64,000 bases of DNA from Bradyrhizobium sp. AUGA SZCCT0283 (GTDB lineage Bacteria; Pseudomonadota; Alphaproteobacteria; Rhizobiales; Xanthobacteraceae). Each line of letters opens with the position of its first letter. The first letter of the stretch is position 1. Of the stretch, positions 34,177-43,122 are shown in pieces. The DNA lies in assembly GCF_018130385.1 (NCBI RefSeq), contig NZ_JAFCLU010000034.1:1-64000 (forward strand), given 5' to 3'. Made by a program: the position numbers and the translations under genes. The notes under the pieces were generated by a model, which was not told where the DNA came from, did not search any database, and worked only from the letters and a program-made list of their open reading frames with translations.

Positions 34177-34235
34177 TGGAAAGGCCGCGGCGTATTGAAT
34201 GCCCTGCCCTTCGCGTGGACACGATAGAAGGCCGA

Positions 34236-34265
34236 AACAAAAACGGCGAGAATAATCCCGCCGTT
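34236..34265 (-). terminator. Rho-independent terminator for the 191-aa gene
   Basis: Minus-strand stem AACGGCG/CGCCGTT with a ten-base loop and a TTTTTGTTT tail, 28 bases after the stop at 34293. Sequence and flank (GAAACAAAAA on the plus strand) closely resemble the terminator at 32582-32613. Confidence 0.7.
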
Positions 34266-34292
34266 GTGAAACCGATCAATCGCCGGATGAAC

Positions 34293-34868
34293 CTACAGCA
34301 TTCCCATGTCCAGCATGCCCGGCAACTGCGCGAGCGGCAGGGCTGCGGCGCCGATCAGGGTTGCGACCAGCGCCGTGAGGCGGTGGTTGATGCGGCGCTT
34401 GCCGCGCATCTGGCTGGCGAGCCATTCCAGCACCTTGGTATCGATCTTGGTGGCTTGCGTCGGCGCCCAGCTCTCGATGTCGGTATGGGGCGACAGCGCA
34501 ACCGTGCGCGGCGGCACCGGCAGGCCGGACTCGGACGCCGCATGATGGGCGACCGCCTTGGCCAGCAGATCGTCGAAACGTCCGTCGTCGGTACGCTCGG
34601 CGGCGGCGTCGCTGATTTCAAACAGAGCCTCGACTTCGGCGCGGCTCACGGGCTGATGCTCGACCGCGCTCACGGTCAGGATTCGCGCGCACCAGGCGGC
34701 GTCGTCAGCATCGAGCGCGCGGGAAAAATGGATACGCCCCTTGGTCGTCGGCCCCTCGCCGGTGATCACGCCGTCGCGCACGATCGTGAGCGCGTGGGCA
34801 GCGGTCTTGCGGCAGGAAGGTTGGGGAACTTCGGAGGCCTCAGCGGCCTTGGCAGTCGCGGCAGACAT
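34293..34868 (-). CDS. Hypothetical protein with C-terminal hydrophobic helix
   Basis: 191 residues from ATG 34868, GAGAAG about eight bases before. N-terminal part is soluble (CRKTAAHALTIVRDGVITGEGPTTKGRIHFSRALDADDAAWCARILTVSA), the middle is acidic and helical, and the C-terminus RLTALVATLIGAAALPLAQLPGMLDMGML can form a membrane helix. No family recognised. Normal amino acid composition and a dedicated terminator support a real gene. Confidence 0.65.
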   Translation of the reverse strand: MSAATAKAAEASEVPQPSCRKTAAHALTIVRDGVITGEGPTTKGRIHFSRALDADDAAWCARILTVSAVEHQPVSRAEVEALFEISDAAAERTDDGRFDDLLAKAVAHHAASESGLPVPPRTVALSPHTDIESWAPTQATKIDTKVLEWLASQMRGKRRINHRLTALVATLIGAAALPLAQLPGMLDMGML

Positions 34869-35346
34869 GGGTTGCACTTCTCAATTTCTATTCCAGGTCC
34901 AGCATTTCCATGCGGGGCATGAACGGGCGGTTAACGATTCAAAACCCGCATTCCGAGATTTTTAGATGGTTGCCAATTGGTCGCTGTGAGGTCGGTCACG
35001 GTTCGGGCCAAGGCACTCCTCAAGGCACTCCCGGGGGAAAGCGGCCCGGCGTGATGCGGGCGATAAAAGGCAATATCGGGGCAGAGAGGGCAGAAAAGTG
35101 GAACAGCCTTGAAAACATTGAGATCAAACAAAAAGATAGCTCAAGGATCTGACTCGACCCCGGTCGAATGCGGGAGCAAACGGGTTCATTTCGTCGCAGA
35201 GGCGCGGATCAAAAGAAGATGCTAGGAGTTCCGGGCTTGCGCAGAAGGATCTCACCTTTTGCGCTAACCGGTTCACTTAACCGCTTCAGGCTCCTATAAT
35301 CCAAAAGACGAATTTCCCTGTAACTAGAATAAGATGAGGTCGAACC
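34869..35346. other. 478-bp non-coding region before the peroxiredoxin gene
   Basis: Less GC-rich than flanking genes. Short frames across it lack ribosome sites and familiar motifs. The last 60 bases (AACCGGTTCACTTAACCGC and CTATAATCC) probably contain the peroxiredoxin promoter; CTATAAT at about 35294 is a good -10-like hexamer. Nothing else recognised. Confidence 0.5.
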
Positions 35347-36006
35347 ATGGCACTCCAGATTGGCGCAACCGCCCCCGATTTCGAAGCCCAGACCACCGAA
35401 GGAAAAGTCAAATTCCACGACTGGATCGGCAATAGCTGGGCGCTTTTGTTCTCGCACCCGAAGGATTTCACGCCGGTTTGCACCACCGAACTCGGCGCTC
35501 TCGCGAAGTTGAAGCCGGAATTCGACAAGCGCGGGGTCAAGCTGATGGGCCTGAGCGTCGATCCCGTCGACAGGCACTCGAAATGGTCCGAGGACATCAA
35601 GGAGACGCAAGGCGCGGCGCCGAACTATCCGATGATCGGCGACACCGATTTCAACGTCTCCAAGCTCTACGACATGCTACCGGCCTCAACGTCGGGCGAT
35701 CCGCTCACGCGCACGCCCGCCGACAACCAGACCGTCCGCAACGTGTTCATCATCGGGCCGGACAAGAAGATCAAGCTGGTGCTGGTCTATCCGATGACCA
35801 CGGGGCGCAATTTCGCGGAAATCCTGCGCGTGATCGACTCCCTGCAGATGACGGCCAAGCATCGCGTTGCGACGCCGGCCGACTGGAAACAGGGCGAGGA
35901 CGTCATCATCGCGGGCTCCGTCAGCGACGACGAGGCGAAGACGATCTATCCGGCGGGCTGGAAGGCGCCCAAGCCGTATCTCCGGATCGTGCCGCAGCCG
36001 AAGTGA
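35347..36006 (+). CDS. 1-Cys peroxiredoxin (Prx6 type)
   Basis: 219 residues reducing hydrogen and organic peroxides. The peroxidatic C45 sits in FTPVCTTELG; downstream VDRHSKWSEDI and a long C-terminal domain (DWKQGEDVIIAGSVSDDEAKTIYPAGWKAPKPYLRIVPQP) identify the Prx6 class, which lacks a canonical resolving Cys. GAGGT precedes the ATG. It is a single transcription unit followed by a palindromic repeat. Confidence 0.95.
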   Translation: MALQIGATAPDFEAQTTEGKVKFHDWIGNSWALLFSHPKDFTPVCTTELGALAKLKPEFDKRGVKLMGLSVDPVDRHSKWSEDIKETQGAAPNYPMIGDTDFNVSKLYDMLPASTSGDPLTRTPADNQTVRNVFIIGPDKKIKLVLVYPMTTGRNFAEILRVIDSLQMTAKHRVATPADWKQGEDVIIAGSVSDDEAKTIYPAGWKAPKPYLRIVPQPK

Positions 36007-36030
36007 CGGCGTAGCCGCTGTCGTAGATTC

Positions 36031-36111
36031 GTAGCGTGGGCAAAGCGCAGCGTGCCCACCATCGAGAGCCACGCACGTAGTGGTGGGCACGCTTCGCTTT
36101 GCCCACCCTAC
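36031..36111. repeat. Dispersed palindrome, GTAGGGTGGGCAAAGC family, copy 4
   Basis: GTAGCGTGGGCAAAGCGCAG pairs with GCTTCGCTTTGCCCACCCTAC; inner arms are CGTGCCCACC/GGTGGGCACG. It lies between the convergent peroxiredoxin and DUF2177 genes and nearly touches the DUF2177 stop, so could terminate both. Confidence 0.88.
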
Positions 36112-36115
36112 CGAT

Positions 36116-36517
36116 TCACCCCTTCGCCACCACCCAATTCGCCACGAGCAATCCGGCGGTCGATGAGACCGCCGTCACGAACGAGCCCCAGGCCACGTCG
36201 ACGATCGCAACCGCCCAGCTCCAATGCTTGAGCAGCGCCAGCGAGGTCAGGTCGAACGTCGCGTAGCAAAAGAAGCCGAACAGCGCGCCATAGAGCAGCG
36301 TCGCTTGCCAGGTAGCGCCCTGCCCGCCGCTGACGAAGACCACGGTGCCTGCGACGTAAAGCAGATAGAAGAGGATCGCGGGTGCGAGCTTGATCTCGCC
36401 CAGCATGTTGCCGACCTGGGAGGTAAAGAAGTCCTTGGCGACGACGCCAAGAAACAGAAAATCAAGGGGAACGATGACGAACAGCGTCACCAGATAGAGC
36501 GCGGCGTATCGGTTCAC
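36116..36517 (-). CDS. DUF2177 family membrane protein
   Basis: 133 residues from GTG 36517, chosen because GGAGGG precedes it by about six bases. Four transmembrane helices: ALYLVTLFVIVPLDFLFLGVV, APAILFYLLYVAGTVVFVS, LYGALFGFFCYATFDLTSLALL and VDVAWGSFVTAVSSTAGLLVA. The DLTSLALLKHWS and DVAWGSFVT stretches match DUF2177. Function unknown, inner membrane. Confidence 0.88.
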   Translation of the reverse strand: MNRYAALYLVTLFVIVPLDFLFLGVVAKDFFTSQVGNMLGEIKLAPAILFYLLYVAGTVVFVSGGQGATWQATLLYGALFGFFCYATFDLTSLALLKHWSWAVAIVDVAWGSFVTAVSSTAGLLVANWVVAKG

Positions 36518-36629
36518 GGAAGCCCTCCAGCCCGGGAAACGAGGGGCAATCATTCGCAGTATAGGCAAACTACGAATCCGGAGGCTTCCGGTTTCACAGG
36601 CGGCGGGCGCCGCCGCCGTGGCGCTCCCG

Positions 36630-38366
36630 TCAGGCGGCGCGGACGCGGTCGAGGAATTTTTCGACCTCGGCCTTCAGTTGCAGGCTCTCGCTCGACAGAT
36701 TCTGTGCGGAGGCAAACATCCGGCTCGACGTCTCGCCGGTCTCGTCGGCGCCCTGCGCGGCGTTGCGGATGTTGGCGGCGACATCTGCCGTTCCGCTCGC
36801 GGCTGCGCGAACGCTCTGGGCGATGTTCTGGGTGGCGGCGCGCTGCTGCTCGACCGCCGCCGAAATCGAAGTGGCGATATCGCTGATGCGTTCGATGGTC
36901 TGGCCGATCGCCTTGATCGCGCTGACCGACTCTTCGGTTGCAAGCTGCATGTTGCCGATCTGGCTGGAGATCTCCTCGGTCGCCTTCGCGGTCTGGCCCG
37001 CGAGGCTCTTGACCTCCTGCGCCACCACGGCAAAGCCGCGGCCGGCGTCGCCTGCCCGCGCCGCCTCGATGGTGGCGTTGAGCGCCAACAGGTTGGTCTG
37101 CTCGGCAATCGAGGTGATCAATTTCACTACGTCGCCGATCCGGGCGCCGGCTTCCGACAATTCGTTGATGCGCTGGTCGGTGGCGGCCGCCTGCTTGACG
37201 GCGTCGGCCGCAATCCCGTTCGATTCCTGGACCCGGCGGGTGATTTCCGCGATCGAGCTGGAGAGTTCGTCGGACGCGGTCGCCGCGGTGCGGACATGCT
37301 CGGAGGCAGTTTCCGAGGCGCCTGCCGACTTGCCGGACAGCCCGGCGGTGGTCCGCGCGGTCTCGGTGAGCTGCCGCGCGACACGCTCGAATTCGCCGGA
37401 GGAGCTCAACACCTTGTCGAGGATGCTGCCGACGCTGGTCTGGAACTCGTCGACGAAGCCACGCAGTTCAGTCTTGCGCTGTTCGGCGGCGGCAGCGGCA
37501 GCCGCGGTCTGCTCGTCGCGCATCCGGCGGCGTTCGACCGAGTTGTTCTTGAAGACTGCGAGGGTCCGCGCAATCTCTCCGATCTCATCCATGCGCTCTT
37601 CGCAATCGATCTCGACATCGGCGTTGCCGTTGGCGATCGCGGTGAGCGAGGCCGTGACCGAGGTCAGCGGCTTGGTCACGCGGCGCACGATCAGCATGGT
37701 GAGCATCATCACGAGCAGCGCGGCAATGCCGGCTGCGATGGCCATGTTCTGGATGGCATGCGACAGCATGCTCTCGAACTGCGTCATCGGGATTCCGACA
37801 TAGAGCAGTCCGATGACCTTTCCGGCTGGATTCACGATCGGGTAGTAGGCCGTCATGAACGTCTTGCCGAACAGCGTCGCCGGCCCCTTGTAGGCCTCAC
37901 CGCGACGCACGACTGCCTGCCCCGGATGGTCGGGGGCGAGCTGGGTGCCGACGGCGCGGTCGCCGTTCTCCTTCTTGACGTTGGTGGTGCGGCGGACGAA
38001 CTGGTTGCTGGCGTCGTCATAGACGAACAGGGTCGCGTTGCCGCCAGTATAGCCGACCGCGCGATCGACGATCGCGTGGTCCTTGAACTCGGGCATCTTG
38101 GCAATTTCGGCGCGGGCGACGGCCCCGTCCTTGAGGGTGATCTTGGCGTCGCTGTAGGTCTCGGCAAAGGCCAGGCCCAGCGTGCGCAGGTTGACCTCGA
38201 TGTCCCGCAGCGCCCTGTCGCCGAACTCGTTGGTCAGCGACCAATGGGCAGCTCCTACAACCAGCCCGGTATTTACAGCAATCAGCAGGATGGCAGAGAT
38301 GACGGCCTTGGTGCCGAGCCGCAGCTTCAGCGCCGGCAGGAACTTTCCAATGGATCGCGTGGTCAT
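36630..38366 (-). CDS. Methyl-accepting chemotaxis protein
   Basis: 578 residues from ATG 38366. N-terminal helix (AVISAILLIAVNTGLVVGAAHW), a periplasmic single-Cache-like domain (AIVDRAVGYTGGNATLFVYDD, with KTFMTAYYPIVNPAGKVIGLLYVG), a second helix (AIAAGIAALLVMMLTMLIV), HAMP (RRVTKPLTSVTASLTAIANGN) and a signalling domain with hairpin tip VKLITSIAEQTNLLALNATIEAARAGDAGRGFAVVAQEVKSLA that binds CheA/CheW. Senses an unknown ligand for flagellar taxis. Divergent from the photolyase gene, with 110 bases between starts. Confidence 0.95.
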   Translation of the reverse strand: MTTRSIGKFLPALKLRLGTKAVISAILLIAVNTGLVVGAAHWSLTNEFGDRALRDIEVNLRTLGLAFAETYSDAKITLKDGAVARAEIAKMPEFKDHAIVDRAVGYTGGNATLFVYDDASNQFVRRTTNVKKENGDRAVGTQLAPDHPGQAVVRRGEAYKGPATLFGKTFMTAYYPIVNPAGKVIGLLYVGIPMTQFESMLSHAIQNMAIAAGIAALLVMMLTMLIVRRVTKPLTSVTASLTAIANGNADVEIDCEERMDEIGEIARTLAVFKNNSVERRRMRDEQTAAAAAAAEQRKTELRGFVDEFQTSVGSILDKVLSSSGEFERVARQLTETARTTAGLSGKSAGASETASEHVRTAATASDELSSSIAEITRRVQESNGIAADAVKQAAATDQRINELSEAGARIGDVVKLITSIAEQTNLLALNATIEAARAGDAGRGFAVVAQEVKSLAGQTAKATEEISSQIGNMQLATEESVSAIKAIGQTIERISDIATSISAAVEQQRAATQNIAQSVRAAASGTADVAANIRNAAQGADETGETSSRMFASAQNLSSESLQLKAEVEKFLDRVRAA

Positions 38367-38476
38367 AACGAGAAATCCCCCAAAATCGGGCCCAATCTGA
38401 CCTGTTTTGCTTACGATCGCCTTAATGGGCACAACCCTTGGCAAAGCCTGAGAAATTCAATGGAACCTATGAGCGC

Positions 38477-39910
38477 ATGACCGCCATCGTTTGGTACCGC
38501 GACGACCTCCGCGTTTCCGACCATTTTGCGCTGTACGCAGCCACGGAATCGCACGCATCGGTTGCGTTCATTTACGTGCTCGACGACAAGGCGCCGGGCA
38601 TTCGGCCGCTCGGCGGCGCGGCGCGATGGTGGCTGGCGCAGTCGTTGCGCACCCTGCAAGCGAGCCTGCGTGAGCGGGGTGCATCGCTTGTGTTGCGCAA
38701 GGGGTCTGCGCCTACGGTCATCGCCGCGCTCGCTCGCGAGGTCGGTGCGGACGCGGTCTACTGGAACGAGATCGCGCTGGCGCCACACCAGGCCATTGAA
38801 AATCAGGTTGCCGCGGCGCTGAGTGAGATTGGCATCGTCACGCATCGCTTTCCCGGCGATCTGCTGGCTCCGCCGAATCAGATCCGCAACCAGGAGAACC
38901 GGGGCCTGCGCGTGTTCACCCCATTCTGGCGGCGGGTGCAGGCGCAGGGCGATCCGCCGAAGCCGTTGCCTGCGCCGAAGAGATTGAGCGGCGTAGCCAA
39001 CCTCGCAAGCGACAGGCTGGAAGACTGGAAGCTCGAACCGGCCAAGCCAGATTGGGCCGGCGGCCTGCGCGACAACTGGCAGCCAGGCGAGGCGGCGGCG
39101 CAGGCGCGGCTCAAGGCGTTCCTCGACGGCAGCATTGCCGGCTACTCCGGGGATCGCGACCGGCCCGACCGCGACGGCACATCGAGGCTCTCGCCACATC
39201 TTCGCTTCGGCGAGATCAGTCCGCGTCAGGTCTGGCATGCCGCGCGCTTCGCCGCGGCCGAGCACCCTCGCCTGTCCGCCGATATCGAAAAATTCCTCAG
39301 CGAACTCGGTTGGCGCGAGTTCTGCCGTCATCTGCTGTTCGACGTCCCGGATCTCGCCACGCGCAATCTGCAGCCCCACTTCGACGGCTTTCCGTGGAAG
39401 CAAGACGCCGGGGCGCTGCAGGCATGGCAGCGCGGCCAGACCGGCTATCCCATCGTCGATGCCGGCATGCGTGAACTCTGGCACATCGGCGTAATGCATA
39501 ACCGGGTGCGGATGGTGGTGGCGTCGTTCCTGGTCAAGCATCTCCTGATCGATTGGCGCTGTGGCGAGCAATGGTTCTGGGATACGCTTGTTGACGCCGA
39601 TGCCGGCAGCAACCCGGCGAACTGGCAATGGGTGGCAGGCTCGGGTGCCGACGCCGCACCCTATTTCCGTGTCTTCAATCCGATCCTGCAGGGCGAGAAA
39701 TTCGATCCCGATGGCGCCTATGTCAGGCGCTGGGTACCGGAGTTGTCGCAATTGCCCGACAAGCTGATGCATCAGCCCTGGACCGCAACGCCGCTTGAAC
39801 TTGCAAGCGCGGGCATCGAGCTCAGCAAGACCTATCCGCATCCGATCGTCGATCACAGAGCGGGCCGCGAACGCGCCCTTGCAGCCTACGCCACGATCCG
39901 CGGCAGTTAG
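38477..39910 (+). CDS. phrB: Deoxyribodipyrimidine photolyase (class I)
   Basis: 477 residues from ATG 38477 (TAIVWYRDDLRVSDH). An N-terminal alpha/beta photolyase domain binds the antenna chromophore; the FAD-binding domain contains RLSPHLRFGEISPRQVW, ELGWREFCRHLLF, YPIVDAGMRELWHIGVMHNRVRMVVASFLVKHLLIDWR and NPANWQWVAGSG, all diagnostic of CPD photolyases. Repairs UV pyrimidine dimers with blue light. Its stop overlaps the convergent EamA transporter stop by four bases. An upstream in-frame ATG at 38438 would add 13 residues and lacks family support. Confidence 0.94.
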   Translation: MTAIVWYRDDLRVSDHFALYAATESHASVAFIYVLDDKAPGIRPLGGAARWWLAQSLRTLQASLRERGASLVLRKGSAPTVIAALAREVGADAVYWNEIALAPHQAIENQVAAALSEIGIVTHRFPGDLLAPPNQIRNQENRGLRVFTPFWRRVQAQGDPPKPLPAPKRLSGVANLASDRLEDWKLEPAKPDWAGGLRDNWQPGEAAAQARLKAFLDGSIAGYSGDRDRPDRDGTSRLSPHLRFGEISPRQVWHAARFAAAEHPRLSADIEKFLSELGWREFCRHLLFDVPDLATRNLQPHFDGFPWKQDAGALQAWQRGQTGYPIVDAGMRELWHIGVMHNRVRMVVASFLVKHLLIDWRCGEQWFWDTLVDADAGSNPANWQWVAGSGADAAPYFRVFNPILQGEKFDPDGAYVRRWVPELSQLPDKLMHQPWTATPLELASAGIELSKTYPHPIVDHRAGRERALAAYATIRGS

Positions 39911-40791
39911 GTCTTTGCTGGTGCGTTGCGATTGACCAGCAGCACGGCGGCGGCACAGGCAATCATGCCGGCAATCGCAATGGCATCGAGCCGCTCGTCG
40001 AACAATACGAAAGCCATCAGCGAGGTCACGGCGGGCACCAGATAGAACAGGCTCGCCACCGATGTCGCGGCCTGATGCCGGATCAGCCAATACAGCAAGC
40101 CGATCGAGCCGATCGACAGCGCCACCGCGAGCCAGGCCAAGGCGAGAATGAATTCGGTAGTCCAGTGCACCACGCGCTGCTCGAACAGGAAAGCGCCGAT
40201 CGTAAAGAACACGGTCACGGCGACATATTGCACGAGGTTGCCGCTGCGCCAGTCGATGCGGCTGCAATAGCGCCGCTGGTAGAGCGTGCCGAGCGTGATG
40301 CTGACCAGCGATATCGCTGACGCAATCCAGCCCCAGCCGGCCTGCCCGCCCATCGGCCGGTCGTGCAGGATCAGCGCAACGCCCGCAAGCCCGATCAACA
40401 GCCCGCCCCATTGCATCGCGGTCACGCGCTCGCCCAGCCAGCGGTTCGCAATGGTGGACGTCAGGATCGGCTGCAAACCCGGGATCAGCGCTGAAAGGCC
40501 CGCGGGAATAGACAGCGAGATCGCGACCGCCGTGCCGCCGAGGTAAATCCCGTGTACCAGAATGCCAGCGACGATGCTGTGCCCGATCTCGACGCGGTTC
40601 GGCCATGCCGGCCGGGCGATGGCGCAGATGACGGCCATCAGGCCAACCACAATCGCCATGCGGATCGCGAGATACGTCAAGGGGTCGGCATTGTTGACAA
40701 CATACTTGGTACCGATGAAGCCGGTGCTCCACAGCAGGACGAAAATCGCCGGCGCCGCGCGGGCGGCGAATTTGTCAAAGTCCTGAGTCAT
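39907..40791 (-). CDS. EamA (DMT superfamily) transporter
   Basis: 294 residues from ATG 40791. Ten predicted transmembrane helices in two EamA repeats (AIFVLLWSTGFIGTKYVVNNADPLTYLAIRMAIVV; SIGSIGLLYWLIRHQAATSVASLFYLVPAVTSLMAFVLFDERL). Such proteins export amino acids or small metabolites; the substrate is not predictable. Convergent with the photolyase gene. Upstream lies an alcohol dehydrogenase remnant. Confidence 0.92.
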   Translation of the reverse strand: MTQDFDKFAARAAPAIFVLLWSTGFIGTKYVVNNADPLTYLAIRMAIVVGLMAVICAIARPAWPNRVEIGHSIVAGILVHGIYLGGTAVAISLSIPAGLSALIPGLQPILTSTIANRWLGERVTAMQWGGLLIGLAGVALILHDRPMGGQAGWGWIASAISLVSITLGTLYQRRYCSRIDWRSGNLVQYVAVTVFFTIGAFLFEQRVVHWTTEFILALAWLAVALSIGSIGLLYWLIRHQAATSVASLFYLVPAVTSLMAFVLFDERLDAIAIAGMIACAAAVLLVNRNAPAKT

Positions 40792-40852
40792 TTGCCGCCC
40801 CTGTTGCCCGATCATATGCTATGCGGCAAGAACTGATCGCGCGGGGAGACCG

Positions 40853-41041
40853 GCGCATTCCGCCTTCGGCGGCGCAAGGGGCCGCACCGACGTGCCAAAA
40901 ATCGTCGACTGGTACATGCAGGGCAAGATCCAGATCGGCCCGATGGTCACGCATGTGATGCCGCTTGCCGAAATCAACAACGCGTTCGAGCTGATGAAGC
41001 GCGGCGAGTCGGGCCGCGGCGTGGTGACGTTCCAGGCCTGA
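40853..41041 (+). pseudogene. 3' fragment of class III alcohol dehydrogenase
   Basis: The frame reads AFGGARGRTDVPKIVDWYMQGKIQIGPMVTHVMPLAEINNAFELMKRGESGRGVVTFQA then TGA. This is the carboxyl end of zinc-dependent class III alcohol dehydrogenases (glutathione-dependent formaldehyde dehydrogenase type). The 300 or so residues before, including catalytic zinc ligands, are missing; upstream sequence belongs to the EamA gene region. A non-functional relic of a deletion. Confidence 0.8.
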
Positions 41042-41143
41042 GAGACCCGTAACTCGACCGGCGCCGCCGCTGCGCTTTCAGCCAAAATTAAACATCGCCA
41101 CGAACACGCGGCGAGGTTTAACGCCCCCTTAGCCGCAACCACG

Positions 41144-42307
41144 TTGATATGCGGTATGATTGCCTCGTCGCCGGGCGCCCCATCTGCAAAACCTGACAAG
41201 GCTGCCGGCCTTCGGCCGCGCGCGGCCGCAGGCGCATGGGCGCAGCGGTCGCAGGCGCGGTGGCTGGTCGGAATTCTCCTCGTCAACCTTGCTTCCAGCG
41301 CCTTCGACACCGCCTTCCAGGGCGACACCCTCGCCTTTGCGCTCGAGCTTCGGTTGCTGTTCCTGACGCCGCTGATGCTGGCGGCGCTCGTCTTCAACCT
41401 CGTCCAGATTAACGCGGCATTGCAGAATGCGGCGGGCGCGCTGGCGAGCTTTTCGTTCATCGTGACGGTCGCGGTGATCGGCCAATACGCGCCCGAGCCG
41501 TTCGCCAGCCGCTATCTGATGTCGGCGCTGTTCCTGCTCTGCGGCGTGGCGCTGTTCGGCGCCCTGCCGTGGTGGGAAACCAAGGCCGTGACGCTGGCTT
41601 CCCTGGCCGGATTTGCCGTCGTGACCGCCACCGGACTGCAGATGCCTCCGGCGTGGACCAACCTCGACCTCGTCGGCCTGGCCATCCCGCTCTGCTTCCT
41701 CGCCCTGAAAATGCGATTGCAGCGTGACACGCGGCTGGCCGAGCTGCGCCGCATGCGCGTGATCGACGCCGAGCGCACAGCCGAGCTTCGCAAGGCGAAC
41801 ATCCAGCTGTCCGAGCTATCCAACACCGATTCCCTGACCGGCGCATTCAATCGCCGCTACCTCGATCAGTTCGTTCGGCAATCGTCCACCTCGATCGTTC
41901 CAGCGTCCTGGCAAGGCGTACTGATGATCGACGTCGACCACTTCAAGCTGTTCAACGACTACGGCGGACACGCCGAGGGCGATCGCTGCCTGAAGCAGAT
42001 TGCCGAGGCGCTTCGCCACGCCATGCGCTCCGAGGATGATCTGGTGATCCGCTACGGCGGCGAGGAATTTGCCGTCATCCTGGAGGACGCCGACCTGACC
42101 GAGGCGCGGCAGGCGGCAGAGCGCCTGCGCAAGGCCGTGCACGATCTGAAAATTCCGCATCCGGGCCTTGGGCCGGGCCGCACAGTTTCCATCCGCATCG
42201 GCGCCTGCGCGGTCGCACCGGAAGAGAGCATCAGCGATGCCCTCACCCGCGCCGATAAACTGCTCTACGAGGCAAAACAGGCCGGCCGGGATTGCGTCGC
42301 CGCCTGA
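41144..42307 (+). CDS. Membrane GGDEF diguanylate cyclase
   Basis: 387 residues (ATG 41144; ATG 41156 equally possible, neither with a good ribosome site). The N-terminal 210 residues form about six transmembrane helices (WLVGILLVNLASSAF; LRLLFLTPLMLAALVFNLVQI; SFSFIVTVAVIGQY; LMSALFLLCGVALFGAL; AVTLASLAGFAVVTATGL; LVGLAIPLCFLALKM), then a coiled linker and a GGDEF domain with NTDSLTGAFNRRYLDQF and active-site YGGEEFAV. Predicted c-di-GMP synthase with membrane sensing. Single gene. Confidence 0.92.
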   Translation: MICGMIASSPGAPSAKPDKAAGLRPRAAAGAWAQRSQARWLVGILLVNLASSAFDTAFQGDTLAFALELRLLFLTPLMLAALVFNLVQINAALQNAAGALASFSFIVTVAVIGQYAPEPFASRYLMSALFLLCGVALFGALPWWETKAVTLASLAGFAVVTATGLQMPPAWTNLDLVGLAIPLCFLALKMRLQRDTRLAELRRMRVIDAERTAELRKANIQLSELSNTDSLTGAFNRRYLDQFVRQSSTSIVPASWQGVLMIDVDHFKLFNDYGGHAEGDRCLKQIAEALRHAMRSEDDLVIRYGGEEFAVILEDADLTEARQAAERLRKAVHDLKIPHPGLGPGRTVSIRIGACAVAPEESISDALTRADKLLYEAKQAGRDCVAA

Positions 42308-42334
42308 GTGGCGCCGAGCACGATCAACGTGCGA

Positions 42335-42781
42335 TCACCATTCTTCCGGGCAAGGATCGACGATCTTCCAGAGCTCGCCGCCGTTCTTGATCTTCTTCAT
42401 CTCGGTGGTGAGCCCGCCATTGCGGCGGATCCAGTCCTTCACGGTATCAGGATAATAGGACATCAGATCCGACGTCCCTTCCGAACTCGTGACCTTGATG
42501 CCGAAGGTGAAGGCTTTGTCGTAATAGGCCTGATGGAAACCGAGGCTCGCCTTCGGCGTCACGCAGATCTTGTTCATCGGCACTATGCCGAACACCAGCG
42601 TGCAGGCGGAGTTGCAGATGCCGTCGATGATGACGCGCTCCCTGCGGTCGCGGATGCGCTTGTACTTGGCCTTGTACTCCTCGACATATCCGCCATGATC
42701 GCGCGTGATATGCAGGTCGGCGCGTGCTGGCGTCGCGACCAGAACCGAGAGGGACAGCAGGGCAAGAGACGTGATGCGCAT
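42335..42781 (-). CDS. Exported ClpP-fold-like protein (COG3904 type)
   Basis: 148 residues from ATG 42781 with signal peptide MRITSLALLSLSVLVATPARA. The core RVIIDGICNSACTLVFGIVPMNKICVTPKASLGFHQAYYD recalls periplasmic ClpP/crotonase-fold proteins, where the Ser of NSAC and His of GFH correspond to the serine-histidine pair of ClpP. Two Cys in the core could form a disulphide. Probably periplasmic; peptidase activity is unproven and the protein is short. Confidence 0.7.
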   Translation of the reverse strand: MRITSLALLSLSVLVATPARADLHITRDHGGYVEEYKAKYKRIRDRRERVIIDGICNSACTLVFGIVPMNKICVTPKASLGFHQAYYDKAFTFGIKVTSSEGTSDLMSYYPDTVKDWIRRNGGLTTEMKKIKNGGELWKIVDPCPEEW

Positions 42782-43122
42782 GGGTCGATCGGGAACCGGA
42801 TGGCCTTTGTCAGACGCGGGATAAGTCGGCCCGTAACTTAGAGACCGGACAGCAGAACTTTGGCCGGACTGTGTTGGGAATTCGTTAAGCATCCCTTGAG
42901 GCTAAAAATGGGCGCGTTACTGTGGTTTTCCGCAGCTTTTCTACCCGCTTCTCCCGGAATGGGAAATCGAATCCACCAAATTCCAGGGAGGCACAGGTTT
43001 CGACCGAATCAGAAGTCAATCTCCTATCTTGTTGTTTTAACACGATTTCTTCCTTCACACGAACGGCTATCCGCCCAGCTCGAAATCGCTATAGTTTCAG
43101 GTAGGACTTCCGGAGAATCGAA
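42782..43122. other. 341-bp intergenic region
   Basis: Divergent upstream space of the ClpP-fold-like gene and the small exported gene at 43123. TATAGT at 43089-43094 is a -10-like element for the latter with a poor -35. No gene supported. Confidence 0.45.

Noticed and set aside
34910..35152. 80-codon plus-strand frame upstream of the peroxiredoxin gene
   Set aside because: No ribosome site or recognisable domain; composition not convincing.
38411..40732. Very long minus-strand frame across the photolyase and transporter genes
   Set aside because: It is antisense to a clear photolyase and out of frame with the transporter; GC-rich third-position shadow. Similar antisense frames at 16910-18577 and 13407-14849 are rejected for the same reason.
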